In this document: positions 9,478-19,322 of the stretch, one piece after another
How the letters are laid out: each line of letters begins with the position of its first letter
How positions within the stretch are numbered: position 1 is the first letter of the stretch
NCBI RefSeq assembly: GCF_001598475.1
Contig: NZ_BCZA01000011.1
Location: forward strand, 1 to 64,000
From: Pantoea agglomerans NBRC 102470
GTDB taxonomy: Bacteria > Pseudomonadota > Gammaproteobacteria > Enterobacterales > Enterobacteriaceae
Length of the DNA: 64,000 nt
Direction: 5' to 3'
Position numbers and translations under genes: made by a program
Notes under the pieces: generated by a model
What the model was told of the DNA's origin: nothing
The model's input: only the letters and a program-made list of their open reading frames with translations
The model's database searches: none

Positions 9478-10745
9478 GCCTGCTCTCCTTGTTTACCGGT
9501 TCTGAGCTTCAGATGCGGACGCTTCATCGGCAACAGGCCCTGCGGACGCCAGATCATCATCAGCACCATCAGGCCACCCAGCACCAGCATGCTGTACTCA
9601 TTGAGATCGCGCATCAGCTCGCGTGACACCACCAGCAGGATGGCGGCCAGAATCACCGCAAACTGCGACCCCATCCCGCCCAGCACGACAATCGCCAGCA
9701 CAAAGGCGGATTCGACAAAGGTAAAGGATTCCGGGCTGACAAAGCCCTGACGCGCCGCGAACAGGCTGCCGGCAAAACCGGCAAACGCGGCACTGATGGT
9801 AAAGGCGGTCAGCTTGATGCGGGTCGGGCTGAGGCCCAGTGAACGACAGGCAATCTCATCCTCACGCAGGGCTTCCCAGGCTCGGCCCAGCGGCATCCGC
9901 AGCAGCCGGTTGATCACAAACAGCGTCAGCACCACCAGCAGCAGCGCCACCAGGTAGAGGAAGATAATGCGGTCGCTGGGATCGTACTTCAGCCCAAAGA
10001 AGTTATGGAAGGTATCCCAGCCGCCTTCACGCGGCGTACGACCAAACTCCAGACCAAACAGCGTCGGTTTCGGGATCTGGCTGATGCCGTTCGGCCCGCC
10101 GGTCAGGGCGGTATTGTTCAGCAGCAGAATACGCACGATCTCACCGAAGCCCAGCGTCACTATCGCCAGATAGTCGCCGCGCAGTCGCAGCACCGGGAAG
10201 CCCAGCAGCAGACCAAACAGCGCGGCAACTATGCCGGAGAGCGGCAGGCACTGCCAGAAGCCGAGACCGTAATAGTGGTTCAGCAGCGCAAAGGTATAGG
10301 CACCGATGGCGTAAAAACCGCCATAACCCAGCACCAGCAGGCCAGAGAGGCCGACCACCACGTTTAAGCCCAGACCGAGCATCACGTAGATCAGCGTCAT
10401 GGTGGCGATATCGACGGTGCCGCGTGACACCAGGAATGGCCAGGCAACGGCGGCGATAATCAGCACCGCCATCACCAGTTTCTGCTTCGGCGTCGAGCCA
10501 TCCAGACCCGGTAACACCAGCGCCGGACCGGAGATTTTCTTCAGGCCGCTTTGCCATACCGGACGCAGCAGTTGAAACAGAAACACCACCGCACAGCCTG
10601 TGGCGATCCAGTTCCAGCGCACGCTACCGGCGTTCTGCACCACCAGATTAGTGCCGTCCAGATTCAGGCGCAGCCCCATAAAGAAGGTGGCGAGCACCAG
10701 CAGCATCACCGAGGAGATCAGGGCATTGATAAAGGAAGTCTTCAT
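9474..10745 (-). CDS. livM: Branched-chain amino acid ABC transporter permease
   Basis: 423 residues, nearly the E. coli length (425). It has an N-terminal extension with two helices, then the conserved permease core: [31 protein letters not shown] around residue 125-155 and the coupling loop [19 protein letters not shown] near 295. It forms the membrane pore with LivH. It overlaps both neighbours by four bases. Confidence 0.95.
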   Translation of the reverse strand: MKTSFINALISSVMLLVLATFFMGLRLNLDGTNLVVQNAGSVRWNWIATGCAVVFLFQLLRPVWQSGLKKISGPALVLPGLDGSTPKQKLVMAVLIIAAVAWPFLVSRGTVDIATMTLIYVMLGLGLNVVVGLSGLLVLGYGGFYAIGAYTFALLNHYYGLGFWQCLPLSGIVAALFGLLLGFPVLRLRGDYLAIVTLGFGEIVRILLLNNTALTGGPNGISQIPKPTLFGLEFGRTPREGGWDTFHNFFGLKYDPSDRIIFLYLVALLLVVLTLFVINRLLRMPLGRAWEALREDEIACRSLGLSPTRIKLTAFTISAAFAGFAGSLFAARQGFVSPESFTFVESAFVLAIVVLGGMGSQFAVILAAILLVVSRELMRDLNEYSMLVLGGLMVLMMIWRPQGLLPMKRPHLKLRTGKQGEQA

Positions 10746-11668
10746 ACTTTTTCGACCTCCGGGCGGCCCAGAATCCCGGTCGGCATCACCAGCAGCACCA
10801 CAATCAGCAGGGCAAACGAGACCACATCTTTATATTCTGTGCTGAGATAGGCCGAGGTCAGCGCCTCGGCGATGCCCAGCACCAGGCCGCCAATCATCGC
10901 GCCCGGAATACTGCCAATCCCGCCCAGCACGGCGGCGGTGAATGCCTTCATACCTGCCATAAAGCCGATGAAGGGGTTGATTGAACCGTAGAACTGTCCC
11001 AGCAATACGCCCGCCACTGCGGCCATCGCGGCACCGATGACAAATGTCAGCGAGATCACGCGGTCAGTGTTTATCCCCAGCAGGCTGGCCATTTTCAGGT
11101 CTTCTGCGCAGGCGCGGCAGGCGCGGCCCATGCGTGAATAGCGGATAAAGGTGGTCAGCGCCAGCATCGCCAGGAACGTCACCACCCAGATCACTATCTG
11201 CATGGTAGAAATCGTGGCGGCAAAGCCGTTGCTCTCGCCTACCGTCCACTGTCCGGTAATCAGACTCGGCAGCGCCAGGTCACGTGAACCCTGCGTCAGG
11301 CTGACGTAGTTTTGCAGGAATATCGACATCCCGATGGCGGAGATCAGCGCAATCAGGCGCTTGGACGAGCGCACAGGCCGGTAGGCGACGCGCTCGATGC
11401 TCCAGCCGTAGGCGCTGGAGATAATTACCGCCATCACAAAGCCGGCCGCAATCATCAGCCAGGTGGTGTCGATGCCCATCATCATCAGGGCGGCAATCAC
11501 GATAAAGGAGACATAGCTACCGATCATGTAGACCTCGCCGTGGGCGAAGTTGATCATGCCGATAATGCCGTAAACCATGGTGTAACCGATGGCGATCAGC
11601 GCGTAGGTGCTGCCCAGGGTCACACCGTTAAACATCTGCTGAATAAAATAGAGAAACTGCTCGGACAT
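10742..11668 (-). CDS. livH: Branched-chain amino acid ABC transporter permease
   Basis: 308 residues, multi-span. The family motifs are [21 protein letters not shown] at the N-terminus, [12 protein letters not shown] just after, and the coupling loop [24 protein letters not shown] near residue 190. It works with LivM. It lies 134 bases downstream of livK, with a hairpin and U-tract in between, so its expression may be lower than that of the binding protein. Confidence 0.95.
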   Translation of the reverse strand: MSEQFLYFIQQMFNGVTLGSTYALIAIGYTMVYGIIGMINFAHGEVYMIGSYVSFIVIAALMMMGIDTTWLMIAAGFVMAVIISSAYGWSIERVAYRPVRSSKRLIALISAIGMSIFLQNYVSLTQGSRDLALPSLITGQWTVGESNGFAATISTMQIVIWVVTFLAMLALTTFIRYSRMGRACRACAEDLKMASLLGINTDRVISLTFVIGAAMAAVAGVLLGQFYGSINPFIGFMAGMKAFTAAVLGGIGSIPGAMIGGLVLGIAEALTSAYLSTEYKDVVSFALLIVVLLVMPTGILGRPEVEKV

Positions 11669-11707
11669 ACCTTGACCCTTACTTAACCGATCATGGGCGA
11701 TCGGGGT

Positions 11708-11741
11708 ACAAAAAACGCCTGGCAGACCAGCACCAGGCGTT
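11708..11741 (-). terminator. Hairpin plus U-tract between livK and livHMGF
   Basis: On the minus strand AACGCCTGG and CCAGGCGTT form a 9-bp stem with a loop of about 10 bases, followed by six T residues (TTTTTTG). It lies inside the liv operon, after the livK stop. It should stop part of the transcripts, or protect the livK 3' end, which would give more binding protein than membrane components. The structure is seen directly; its partial efficiency is inferred. Confidence 0.75.
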
Positions 11742-11802
11742 CGTGTCGCTGGTCAGGGGAAACCGGTTAACGGGCCTCCCGCTCACCACAAAACAGCCTG
11801 GT

Positions 11803-12915
11803 TTACTTCACTGCGGTCGAGGTGCCATCGGCATGCCATTTAAAGACGCCGAATTCAAAGCCCTTAAGGTCACCTTTCTCATCCCAGTTCAGGTTGCCCA
11901 TCACGGTTGGCACCGCGGCACCTTCCTTGAGGTTTTTGACGATAGCGTCCGGCTCAGCGCTCTTGCTGCGCTCCATGCCGGTTGCCAGTGACTGCAGTGC
12001 GGCATAGGTGGTCCAGACGAACGGTCCGGTCGGATCCAGTTTCTTCGCTTTCAGCGCTTCAACGATCGGTTTGTTGGTTTCAACCTGGTCGTAGCGTTTT
12101 GGCAGGGTCACCAGCATGCCTTCAGAAGCGGCACCGGCGATGTTCGACAGCGAGGCGTTACCCACGCCCTCCGGTCCCATAAACTGGGTTTTCAGGCCCG
12201 CAGCACGTGCCTGACGCACGATCTGGCCCATTTCCGGGTAGTAACCGCCGAAATAGACGAAATCGACGTTCTCTTTCTTGAAGCGCGCGACCAGCGTAGA
12301 GAAATCTTTATCGCCAGCGGTGATACCTTCAAACATCACGATATTAGCGCCCTGCTTTTTCAGGCTCTCCTGTACGGAGCGCGCCAGGCCTTCGCCATAC
12401 TGCTGTTTGTCATGCACTACGGCGATGCGCTGCGGTTTAAGCTCGCTCATCACATATTTCGCGGCGGTCGGCCCCTGATCGGAGTCGAGACCGGTGGTGC
12501 GCATAATCAGTTTATAGCCGCGGGAAGTCAGGTCAGGGGCGGTCGCCGCCGGGGTAATCATCAGCACGCCTTCATCTTCATAGATGTCAGAAGCGGGCTG
12601 GGTGGATGAAGAGCAGAGATGGCCGATCACGTAGCGGATGCCGTCGTTAATCACCTTGTTCGCTACCGCAACCGCCTGTTTCGGGTCACAGGCGTCGTCA
12701 TACTTCACCGCAACCAGTTTGTTGCCGTTAACACCGCCTTTGGCGTTGATATCTTCAATTGCCTGAGTCGCACCGGCGAACTGCATGTCGCCGTACTGCG
12801 CCACCGGGCCAGACATTGCGCCAACAATCGCCACTTTGATATCTTCAGCCAGCGCCGCATGGCTCATCGCCAGTGCTACACATCCCGCCAGTAATGCGCG
12901 ACCTTTCATTTTCAT
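11803..12915 (-). CDS. livK: Periplasmic Leu/Ile/Val-binding protein (LivK/LivJ)
   Basis: 370 residues from the ATG giving [17 protein letters not shown]. The longer frame upstream lacks a signal-type start. The signal peptide ends at ...SHAALA and the mature protein begins [38 protein letters not shown] and [16 protein letters not shown] are hallmark ligand-binding segments. Sequence details ([26 protein letters not shown]) are closer to LivK than LivJ, while the gene position near panM and rpoH is that of livJ in E. coli. Only one binding protein gene is present here instead of two flanking panM. Confidence 0.9.
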   Translation of the reverse strand: MKMKGRALLAGCVALAMSHAALAEDIKVAIVGAMSGPVAQYGDMQFAGATQAIEDINAKGGVNGNKLVAVKYDDACDPKQAVAVANKVINDGIRYVIGHLCSSSTQPASDIYEDEGVLMITPAATAPDLTSRGYKLIMRTTGLDSDQGPTAAKYVMSELKPQRIAVVHDKQQYGEGLARSVQESLKKQGANIVMFEGITAGDKDFSTLVARFKKENVDFVYFGGYYPEMGQIVRQARAAGLKTQFMGPEGVGNASLSNIAGAASEGMLVTLPKRYDQVETNKPIVEALKAKKLDPTGPFVWTTYAALQSLATGMERSKSAEPDAIVKNLKEGAAVPTVMGNLNWDEKGDLKGFEFGVFKWHADGTSTAVK

Positions 12916-13310
12916 CCTGACTACCCCATTTGTTTTGTCGTGTATGTTGTGAGTGTTTGTGCTGTCAGATAAAGTCGAAAACTGATTAAGCATGAATGAG
13001 TTAGCGTACTTTTCTGACATTTTTTATTAATAAGGCTTTATTTTTCAGGTTATTAAACAGGAAGTTTCTTCTGTAAATCAACTGACATATTCAGAATTGA
13101 CTGAGTGAAACAGCATAATACACTGGAGGCAACGGCCGGTTTTTCACCGCTTTGCCAGCGAGTTATGCTGGATTGATCGCACGCTCTCCCTGTTTACAAC
13201 TATCATCCTGGCATCCCGACCATCTTTTGACCTGTTTTATTGATGAAAATGTGGTAGCACTCTGGTTGTACATTTTCGCTGCACTTTCCCCTGTTACAGA
13301 GGTTTTTGTT
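12916..13310. other. Divergent control region livK / panM
   Basis: This gene-free stretch of about 395 bases is AT-rich from 12920 to 13130 and must hold the livK promoter (minus strand) and the panM promoter (plus strand). I see AT tracts such as TTTTTTATTAATAAGGC near 13020 but no operator I can name. Lrp control, known for the liv genes, cannot be judged by eye. Confidence 0.5.
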
Positions 13311-13706
13311 ATGAAGCTCACTATCCAGCGTTTAACCACGCTGACCGCGCAGGACCGCATCGATCTTGGCAAAGTCTGGCCGGATCTGGAGATTGAACAA
13401 CTGGAGCAGCAGCTGGATGAGCGCCATCGTCTCTATGCTGCCCGTTTTAACGACCGGCTACTGGCGGGTTTGCAGCTGGAAATCGCCGGGATCCACGGCA
13501 AAATTCACCGGCTGTCGGTGCGCGATGTCACGCGCCGACGCGGGGTGGGACAATATTTACTGGAGGAGACGATCAGGCAGAATGGGTCGATAGCGGACTG
13601 GTGGATTGCCGATGATGGCAGTGACGATCAGCAGGTGCGGGCAGCCTTTATGCAGGCGTGTGGCTTCAGGGCGCAGAGTGACGGCTGGATAATGGCGGTA
13701 GAATAG
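13311..13706 (+). CDS. panM: PanD maturation factor, GNAT-fold (PanM/PanZ)
   Basis: 131 residues from ATG 13311 (MKLTIQRL). A longer in-frame start at 13152 would add an unrelated leader and is rejected. It is a small GNAT-fold protein: the segment VRDVTRRRGVGQYLLEE is the acetyl-CoA-binding loop region. The E. coli homologue (YhhK) promotes self-cleavage of pro-PanD to active aspartate decarboxylase, the beta-alanine step of pantothenate synthesis, and senses CoA. Its position between livK and rpoH is conserved. Confidence 0.88.
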   Translation: MKLTIQRLTTLTAQDRIDLGKVWPDLEIEQLEQQLDERHRLYAARFNDRLLAGLQLEIAGIHGKIHRLSVRDVTRRRGVGQYLLEETIRQNGSIADWWIADDGSDDQQVRAAFMQACGFRAQSDGWIMAVE

Positions 13707-13721
13707 TCAGGCGCAGAAAAA

Positions 13722-13758
13722 CAAAAAGGGCGACATAAAGTCGCCCCTTAAGATGTCG
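13722..13758. terminator. Bidirectional terminator between panM and rpoH
   Basis: AAAAAGGGCGACATAAAGTC begins a hairpin with stem GGGCGAC / GTCGCCC and a TAAA-type loop. An A-run precedes it and CTTAAG follows. On the minus strand the stem is followed by TTTTTGTTT, a good rpoH terminator; in the plus direction the tail is weaker. Confidence 0.8.
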
Positions 13759-13765
13759 AAGTGCG

Positions 13766-14623
13766 TTACGCTTCGATCGCCATACGCAGTTTCTTCATGG
13801 CGTTCTTTTCCAGCTGCCGGACACGTTCGGCTGACACGCCGTACTGATCGGCCAGCTCCTGCAGCGTGGTTTTATTGTCTTCGTCCAGCCAGCGGGCGCG
13901 AATGATGTGCTGACTACGCTCATCCAGACCTTCCATCGCATAGCTCAGCTTGTCAGCCGCGTGCGCATCCCAGTTATCCTCTTCAATGCCGTCAGCAAAG
14001 TCAGAGGTTTTATCCTGAAGATAAAGCACGGGTGCCATAGAGCGGCCTTCGCTGCTCTCGTCGTCGGCAGACATATCAAAGGTCATATCCTGCGCGGCCA
14101 TACGCGATTCCATTTCACGCACATCTTTGCTGCTTACGCCCAGCTCACGCGCAACCATCTCGACTTCGTCCTGATTGAACCAGCCCAGACGCTGCTTGGT
14201 TTTACGCAGGTTAAAGAACAGCTTACGCTGTGCTTTGGTGGTCGCGACTTTCACGATACGCCAGTTACGCAGCACGTATTCGTGAATCTCCGCTTTAATC
14301 CAGTGCACGGCAAACGAAACCAGACGCACGCCCACTTCTGGGTTGAAGCGACGTACCGCTTTCATCAGGCCGATATTGCCTTCCTGGACCAGGTCAGCCT
14401 GTGGCAGACCGTAGCCGGAGTAATTACGAGCGATATGAACTACAAAGCGTAGGTGAGACAGGATCAGCGTCTTTGCCGCATCCAGATCGCCCTGGTAATG
14501 CAGCCGTTCAGCCAACGCTTTTTCCTCTTCTGCCGAGAGCATCGGCCAGGTATTCGCAGCCCGGACGTAAGACTCCAGGTTGCCAAGAGGAGCAATAGCT
14601 AAAGTTTGCATTTCTTTGGTCAT
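13766..14623 (-). CDS. rpoH: RNA polymerase sigma-32 (heat shock) factor
   Basis: 285 residues. Region 2 core-binding and -10 recognition motifs are present ([38 protein letters not shown]). The RpoH box ([16 protein letters not shown], near residue 131-146) is specific for sigma-32. The region 4.2 helix-turn-helix is [28 protein letters not shown] at the C-terminus. It directs transcription of chaperone and protease genes. E. coli rpoH translation is thermosensed by mRNA folding; the start region here was not folded. The upstream region retains the known promoter complexity. Confidence 0.97.
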   Translation of the reverse strand: MTKEMQTLAIAPLGNLESYVRAANTWPMLSAEEEKALAERLHYQGDLDAAKTLILSHLRFVVHIARNYSGYGLPQADLVQEGNIGLMKAVRRFNPEVGVRLVSFAVHWIKAEIHEYVLRNWRIVKVATTKAQRKLFFNLRKTKQRLGWFNQDEVEMVARELGVSSKDVREMESRMAAQDMTFDMSADDESSEGRSMAPVLYLQDKTSDFADGIEEDNWDAHAADKLSYAMEGLDERSQHIIRARWLDEDNKTTLQELADQYGVSAERVRQLEKNAMKKLRMAIEA

Positions 14624-14721
14624 TCAAACCCTCACAAATTTAGTGGAATTGCCGCACATTTCCCTGCGCAGACGATACATTACGTTAACGTCGCGCGAAA
14701 TCCGAAAGCAATCTGTGCTAC

Positions 14722-14775
14722 TTAGAGTGGTAAAGTTATCCACAAGTTCAATTATAGCGGTGAATATTTTACACA
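14722..14775 (-). promoter_or_regulatory. rpoH control region: sigma-E promoter and DnaA boxes
   Basis: On the minus strand GAACTT (14749-14744) and TCTAA (14726-14722) with a 17-base spacer fit a sigma-E promoter, equivalent to E. coli rpoH P3. A perfect DnaA box TTATCCACA is at 14736-14744 on the plus strand and a second match TTTTACACA at 14767-14775. TATAAT (14756-14751 on the minus strand) is a further sigma-70 -10. The E. coli rpoH region also has DnaA boxes and several promoters. Confidence 0.75.
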
Positions 14776-14836
14776 CAGATGACAGGAAGGGAAGAGGGGA
14801 AATATCCTCTGCACCCACCATCGGTAGCAGAGGACC

Positions 14837-14842
14837 ATTATA
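14837..14842 (-). promoter_or_regulatory. Probable distal rpoH -10 element
   Basis: Minus-strand TGTTATAATGG contains a perfect TATAAT about 214 bases before the rpoH start. The position 17 bases upstream (AAACGC) is a poor -35 match, so an activator may help, as at the distal E. coli rpoH promoter. This lies only about 20 bases from the ftsX stop. Confidence 0.5.
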
Positions 14843-14863
14843 ACAAAAAAATGTTGCAGGCGT

Positions 14864-15847
14864 TTACTGCGGCGTAAATCGACGTAAATGTTGTACCGTT
14901 GCCAGCCACGCAGCCACCCAGCCGATGATTGCCGCAATCAGTAACAGCAGCAGCGCCTCATCCCACGAGAAGCCTTCCAGCGAGAAGGTGGTACCAAATA
15001 CCGTCGCCACGCTGGCAACAACGGACTGCAGACGCAGCACCAGCACTTCCGACAGCAGCAGCGACAGCACCGCCCCGCTGAAGCCCAGCAGCGCCCCGCC
15101 ATAGAGGAATGGACGCAGGATAAAGCCGTCAGTGGCACCAATCAGCTTCTGCACGTTAATGGTGTCGCGTCGGGCAAAGATGCTGAGCCGGACGCTGTTA
15201 CCGATCACCAGGAACACTGCCACGATCATCAGCACGCCAATCATTGAGGCGATCTGCCCCACCAGCCCGGTCAGCGCCGCCAGCCGCGCAAACCAGCTAT
15301 CATCCATCCGCACTTCATCCACGCCCTGCACTTTAGTTACCCGATCGCGCAGGCTTTGCATGGTGTCTGAGTTCTGGAAATTGAGCTTAGGCGTGATGAT
15401 GGCCACCGCAGGCAGCGGATTCTGCTCCAGCATATCCATTGCGCCGCCAAAGCCTGACCAGTTGCGGAACTCGTTCAGCGCCTCTTCCCGCGTCAGGTAG
15501 TTGACGTTATCCACGCCTTCGACCTGCTTGAGCTGCGCCACCACGTTTTCTGCCGCCGTGTCATCCAGCGTTTTGGAGAGATAAACGGTTAACTGCGGCG
15601 CCGGATACCACTGCGTTGCCGCCTGGCTGACGTTTTTCCACACCATGTAGCAGACGCTGGGCAGCGTCAGTGAAATGGCGATGACCATCACCGTCAGCAG
15701 GGTGGCCAGCGGCTGACGCCACATATCAGAAAGCGTGCCGCGCAGCGCATAGCGCCACTGCTCCTGCCAGCCGCCTTTCAGCGCTTTGCTCTTCGACTGC
15801 TGCTTCGCTTTCGGCGCAGCCGGACGTTTAATGCGTTTATTGACCAT
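14864..15847 (-). CDS. ftsX: Cell division protein FtsX, membrane partner of FtsE
   Basis: 327 residues. A basic cytoplasmic N-terminus ([18 protein letters not shown]) is followed by a helix near residues 48-70, a large periplasmic loop of about 150 residues, and three further helices near 205-320, the four-span FtsX plan. With FtsE it transduces ATP hydrolysis to periplasmic activators of peptidoglycan amidases at the septum. The start overlaps the ftsE stop by 11 bases. Confidence 0.95.
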   Translation of the reverse strand: MVNKRIKRPAAPKAKQQSKSKALKGGWQEQWRYALRGTLSDMWRQPLATLLTVMVIAISLTLPSVCYMVWKNVSQAATQWYPAPQLTVYLSKTLDDTAAENVVAQLKQVEGVDNVNYLTREEALNEFRNWSGFGGAMDMLEQNPLPAVAIITPKLNFQNSDTMQSLRDRVTKVQGVDEVRMDDSWFARLAALTGLVGQIASMIGVLMIVAVFLVIGNSVRLSIFARRDTINVQKLIGATDGFILRPFLYGGALLGFSGAVLSLLLSEVLVLRLQSVVASVATVFGTTFSLEGFSWDEALLLLLIAAIIGWVAAWLATVQHLRRFTPQ

Positions 15848-16505
15848 CGTGGCCTCCGTGCAGACGTCCCTGATTCAGCGTCATCATCCGGTAGTTGCGT
15901 CGGGCAATCAGACCGCTGTCATGCGTCGCCATCAGGACGGTGACGCCGACGCGGTTAAACTCTTCGAACAGGCGCAGAATATCTTCTGACAGCGCGTCGT
16001 CAAGGTTACCGGTCGGTTCATCGGCCAGCAGCACGGCGGGCTTATTCACCACCGCACGGGCGATGCCCACACGCTGCTGTTCACCGCCAGAAAGCTGAAT
16101 CGGATAACTTTTCGCTTTGTCGAGCAGACCCACTTTATCCAGTGCCGCCGAAACGCGACGACGAATGTCTTCGCCGCTGGCACCGGAGATAATCAGCGGG
16201 ATCGCCACATTTTCATAAACCGAACGATCCATCAGCAGGTGGTGATCCTGGAAAATCATGCCGATCTGACGACGCAGGAAAGGCACCTCGCTGTTACGCA
16301 GACGGGAAATGTCATGGCCGCTGAACCAGATTTTTCCGGCACTCGGGCGCTCAATGCCACAAATCAGCTTCAGCAAGGTACTTTTACCGGCACCGGAGTG
16401 GCCGGTCAGAAACGCCATTTCGCCGGGACGCAGACGGAAATCTACCCCCTGCAGCGCCTGACGTCCGCCGAGATATGCCTTACTGACCTCTTCAAAGCGA
16501 ATCAT
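15837..16505 (-). CDS. ftsE: Cell division ATPase FtsE
   Basis: 222 residues, standard for FtsE. Walker [13 protein letters not shown] near residue 35, signature [15 protein letters not shown] near 135, Walker [13 protein letters not shown] near 155, and switch His in [10 protein letters not shown]. It forms the ABC complex with FtsX at the divisome. It sits five bases downstream of ftsY in the operon ftsY-ftsE-ftsX, the conserved enterobacterial arrangement. Confidence 0.96.
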   Translation of the reverse strand: MIRFEEVSKAYLGGRQALQGVDFRLRPGEMAFLTGHSGAGKSTLLKLICGIERPSAGKIWFSGHDISRLRNSEVPFLRRQIGMIFQDHHLLMDRSVYENVAIPLIISGASGEDIRRRVSAALDKVGLLDKAKSYPIQLSGGEQQRVGIARAVVNKPAVLLADEPTGNLDDALSEDILRLFEEFNRVGVTVLMATHDSGLIARRNYRMMTLNQGRLHGGHDGQ

Positions 16506-16510
16506 CCTAA

Positions 16511-18202
16511 TTAGTCCTCTCGGGCAAACAGTGCCTCAATAAAATCTTCCGCCTTAAACGGCCGTAAATCTTCAATGCCTTCACCGACACCAATGTAGCG
16601 AATCGGAATACCGAACTGATCGGCCACCGAGAAGATCACGCCGCCTTTGGCGGTGCCATCCAGCTTGGTGAGCGCAATCCCGGTCACGCCAACGGCTTCA
16701 TTAAACAGTCGGGCCTGGCTGACCGCATTCTGTCCGGTGCTGGCATCCAGCGTCAGCATCACTTCGTGTGGCGCTGAATCATCCAGTTTCTTCATCACGC
16801 GGGTGATTTTTTTCAGCTCTTCCATCAGGTGCGATTTGTTCTGCAGACGACCCGCGGTATCGGCAATCAGCACGTCAACGCCACGCGATTTAGCCGCCTG
16901 AATAGCATCGAAGATCACCGAAGCGGAATCTGCACCGGTGTGCTGAGCAATCACCGGAATGTTATTGCGCTGACCCCACACCTGCAGCTGCTCAACAGCC
17001 GCGGCGCGGAAGGTATCACCAGCCGCTAACATCACGGATTTGCCTTCAGCCTGATACTGGCGCGCCAGTTTACCGATGGTGGTGGTTTTACCTACACCAT
17101 TGACGCCAACCATCAGGATCACAAACGGCGTTTTGCCTGAGACGTCCAGTGGCGCATCCACTTTCGCCAGAATCGAGGCCATCTCCGCTTTCAGCAGGCC
17201 GAAGAGCGCTTCCGCGTCACGCAGCTGCTTGCGGTTTGCCTGCTGGGTCAGATGCGTGATGATGCGGCGAGTGGTATCCACACCCACATCCGCAATCAGC
17301 AGCTGCTCTTCCAGCTCGTCAAACAGCTCATCATCAATCTTTTTGCCACGGAACAGGCTGATAAAACCGGAACCGAGGTTCTGACGGGTTTTCACCAGGC
17401 TGCGCTTCAGGCGGGCAAAGAAGCCCTCTTTGCTTGGACGCTCCTGCTCCTGCACGATGAGTGGCGCGGCGGCCAGCGGGAGATCGCTGACGGTATCGGA
17501 TAATGTCTCTGCCGGTTCCGCGTCGGTGACTTCGGCTTCGCCCAGTGCCAGTGCGGTCAGCTCTTCTTCGGTGAGCGGTGCTTCCGTTTCGCTGTCCGAT
17601 ATTTCAACGATCGCAGCTTCGTCCGGCGTCAGCGCTTCATCGCTTAACGGCGCTTCGGCTTCGCTGTGCGGGGTTTCAACGATCCCGGCGTCATCCAGCG
17701 CCAGCGCGGTCAGCTCTTCTTCGCTTAATGGCGCGTTCGCTTCGCTGTCCGGGGTTTCAACGATCGGGGCGTCGCCCAGTGCCAGGGCGGTCAGCTCTTC
17801 TTCGCTTAACGGCGCATCGGCGGGTTCCGCATCAACGGCTGGTTTTACCACGTCGTCGGCGTCAATAACCGGCGTCGCGTCATGTTCAGGTGCGGTGATT
17901 TCCAGTAGCGCTTCAGGATCGGCCTCAATCGGCGCAGCTTCATCCAGCACCATGGGTGCTGACTCGTGCGGCGCTGCCGCGGTGACTTCCGCCTCACGCT
18001 GCTGCCCGGCCACCGTTTCGGTGATAACGACAGTCTCTTCCGCTTGCGCTTCAGCCTGGCTTAATGCAGGGGCGTCCTGTTCTGCCTGCTGCTGTGCGGG
18101 TTCTGCGACCTCTTGTGTCTGCTCCTCCGCTACAGGTTGTTTCTCTTCCTCTTTGCCAAATCCCAGCCAGGAAAAAAAGCCACGTTTTTTCTCTTTTGCC
18201 AT
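16511..18202 (-). CDS. ftsY: Signal recognition particle receptor FtsY
   Basis: 563 residues, longer than E. coli FtsY (497) because of an expanded acidic A domain. The N-terminal membrane-targeting stretch MAKEKKRGFFSWLGFGKEEE is conserved. Residues 20-255 are acidic and include four imperfect 27-residue repeats (APLSEEELTALAL...). The NG GTPase domain starts near 265. Its G1 loop is GVNGVGKTTTIGKL, G3 DTAGRLQNK, G4 TKLD, and closing GVGEGIEDLRPF. It docks ribosome-SRP complexes at the membrane for cotranslational insertion. First gene of ftsYEX. Confidence 0.97.
   Translation of the reverse strand: MAKEKKRGFFSWLGFGKEEEKQPVAEEQTQEVAEPAQQQAEQDAPALSQAEAQAEETVVITETVAGQQREAEVTAAAPHESAPMVLDEAAPIEADPEALLEITAPEHDATPVIDADDVVKPAVDAEPADAPLSEEELTALALGDAPIVETPDSEANAPLSEEELTALALDDAGIVETPHSEAEAPLSDEALTPDEAAIVEISDSETEAPLTEEELTALALGEAEVTDAEPAETLSDTVSDLPLAAAPLIVQEQERPSKEGFFARLKRSLVKTRQNLGSGFISLFRGKKIDDELFDELEEQLLIADVGVDTTRRIITHLTQQANRKQLRDAEALFGLLKAEMASILAKVDAPLDVSGKTPFVILMVGVNGVGKTTTIGKLARQYQAEGKSVMLAAGDTFRAAAVEQLQVWGQRNNIPVIAQHTGADSASVIFDAIQAAKSRGVDVLIADTAGRLQNKSHLMEELKKITRVMKKLDDSAPHEVMLTLDASTGQNAVSQARLFNEAVGVTGIALTKLDGTAKGGVIFSVADQFGIPIRYIGVGEGIEDLRPFKAEDFIEALFARED
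17507..17815 (-). repeat. In-frame ~81-bp tandem repeats in the ftsY A domain
   Basis: Four consecutive units encode APLSEEELTALAL-type segments each followed by an acidic tail (for example GDAPIVETPDSEAN, DDAGIVETPHSEAE). Units one and two are 27 residues. Unit three has lost three residues and reads APLSDEALTPDEAAIVE. Unit four is APLTEEELTALALGEAEV. The DNA repeats keep frame, so the length of this domain probably varies between strains. Confidence 0.8.
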
Positions 18203-18434
18203 TGTGTGACGACACTCCTCGATGGCTTTGTCCCGGTCGCGCGTGGTTTCCAGGGGTAAATCAATGAAAGTTGGTCAGCGCCAGACCGGCGTAAACCGCA
18301 GAATAATGCATGACTTCAGCAACTCAGTAGTCTAACACTTTCCAGCCAGCTCACCACAGCACCCTTTTTTAACGTTTCTTCTCACCGATTCGCCCGTTAA
18401 ACTACGCAACAAATTATGACGAGTTGTGAGCAAG

Positions 18435-19034
18435 ATGAATAAAAACCCCCGCAGTACAGGCGGTGCCGGGCAGATTCGCATCATTGGCGGCCAGTGGCGC
18501 GGACGCAAACTGCCGGTGCCGGACAGCGCCGGACTGCGCCCGACCACCGATCGGGTACGTGAGACGCTGTTTAACTGGCTGGCCCCGGTGCTGCCAGAGG
18601 CGCGCTGCCTCGACTGCTTTGCCGGTAGCGGCGCATTAGGACTGGAAGCCCTGTCGCGTTACGCGGGATCGGCGACGCTGCTCGAGCTGGAACGGCCGGT
18701 GGCGCAGCAGCTGACAAAAAATCTGCAGACGTTGCGCGCCAGTAATGGCACCGTGATTCAGACCAATGCGTTAAACTGGCTGGCACAGCCAGGTGAACCC
18801 TTTGATGTGGTGTTTATCGATCCGCCGTTTCGTCAGGGATTGCTGGAACAGACGTTACAGCTGCTGGAGCAGAATCACTGGCTGGCCGATCAGGCGCTGA
18901 TTTACGTCGAAAGTGAAGTGGAAAATGGCGCACCGCCGGTGCCGCCAGAGTGGGATCTTTATCGCGAGAAAATAGCCGGACAAGTGGCTTATCGTTTGTA
19001 TCAACGTCAACAGGAGACGCAGGATGTTACTTAA
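18435..19034 (+). CDS. rsmD: 16S rRNA guanine(966)-N2-methyltransferase
   Basis: 199 residues from ATG 18435. A GTG nine bases upstream (18426) is an alternative, but the ATG fits the family start better. The SAM-binding motif CLDCFAGSGALGLEAL is near residue 60. The catalytic tetrapeptide is DPPF (VVFIDPPFRQG, near 130), the N2-guanine methylase variant. The N-terminal GQIRIIGGQWRGRKLPVP is the RsmD signature. It modifies G966 of 16S rRNA in the assembling 30S subunit. It is divergent from ftsY and overlaps yhhL by 11 bases. Confidence 0.95.
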   Translation: MNKNPRSTGGAGQIRIIGGQWRGRKLPVPDSAGLRPTTDRVRETLFNWLAPVLPEARCLDCFAGSGALGLEALSRYAGSATLLELERPVAQQLTKNLQTLRASNGTVIQTNALNWLAQPGEPFDVVFIDPPFRQGLLEQTLQLLEQNHWLADQALIYVESEVENGAPPVPPEWDLYREKIAGQVAYRLYQRQQETQDVT

Positions 19035-19296
19035 TTTGGGGCGTCTGTTGATGCTATGCGTGTGGGGATTTCTGCTGGCTAACCTGGTTCATCCCTACCC
19101 GAAACCGCTGACTTATTTTATCAACGTTGCGCTGATTTTCATGATCCTGATGCATGGCCTGCAGCTGGTGTTACTGCGCACCACGCAGACCAAAGATGCG
19201 CCGCCGATTGACCGCGTCACCCAGGCCAAAGTGTTTCTGTTCGGGGTGTTCGAACTGGTCGCCTGGCAGAAGAAAAACTTCCCACGCAAGAAATAA
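19024..19296 (+). CDS. yhhL: Small inner membrane protein YhhL (DUF1145)
   Basis: 90 residues, equal in size to E. coli YhhL. Two membrane helices are visible (about residues 3-20 and 30-50), followed by a basic cytoplasmic tail ending FPRKK. It starts inside rsmD with an 11-base overlap, so it is translationally coupled. Function is not known; the placement after rsmD is conserved. Confidence 0.85.
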   Translation: MLLNLGRLLMLCVWGFLLANLVHPYPKPLTYFINVALIFMILMHGLQLVLLRTTQTKDAPPIDRVTQAKVFLFGVFELVAWQKKNFPRKK

Positions 19297-19297
19297 T

Positions 19298-19322
19298 CCC
19301 GGGCGGGCGCGATGCCCGCCGG
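19298..19322. terminator. Short hairpin between convergent yhhL and yhhM
   Basis: GCGGGC and GCCCGC pair around a GCGAT loop just after the yhhL stop and against the yhhM stop. There is no clear U-tract on either side, so termination is weak or factor-dependent. Confidence 0.45.

Noticed and set aside
13152-13310. Longer N-terminus for panM
   Set aside because: The 53 extra residues do not fit the compact GNAT protein; ATG 13311 matches the family start.
17430-18209. 259-residue Ser/Ala-rich frame opposite ftsY
   Set aside because: It is the complement of the acidic, repetitive ftsY A domain; its low complexity follows from the GC-rich codons of the true gene.
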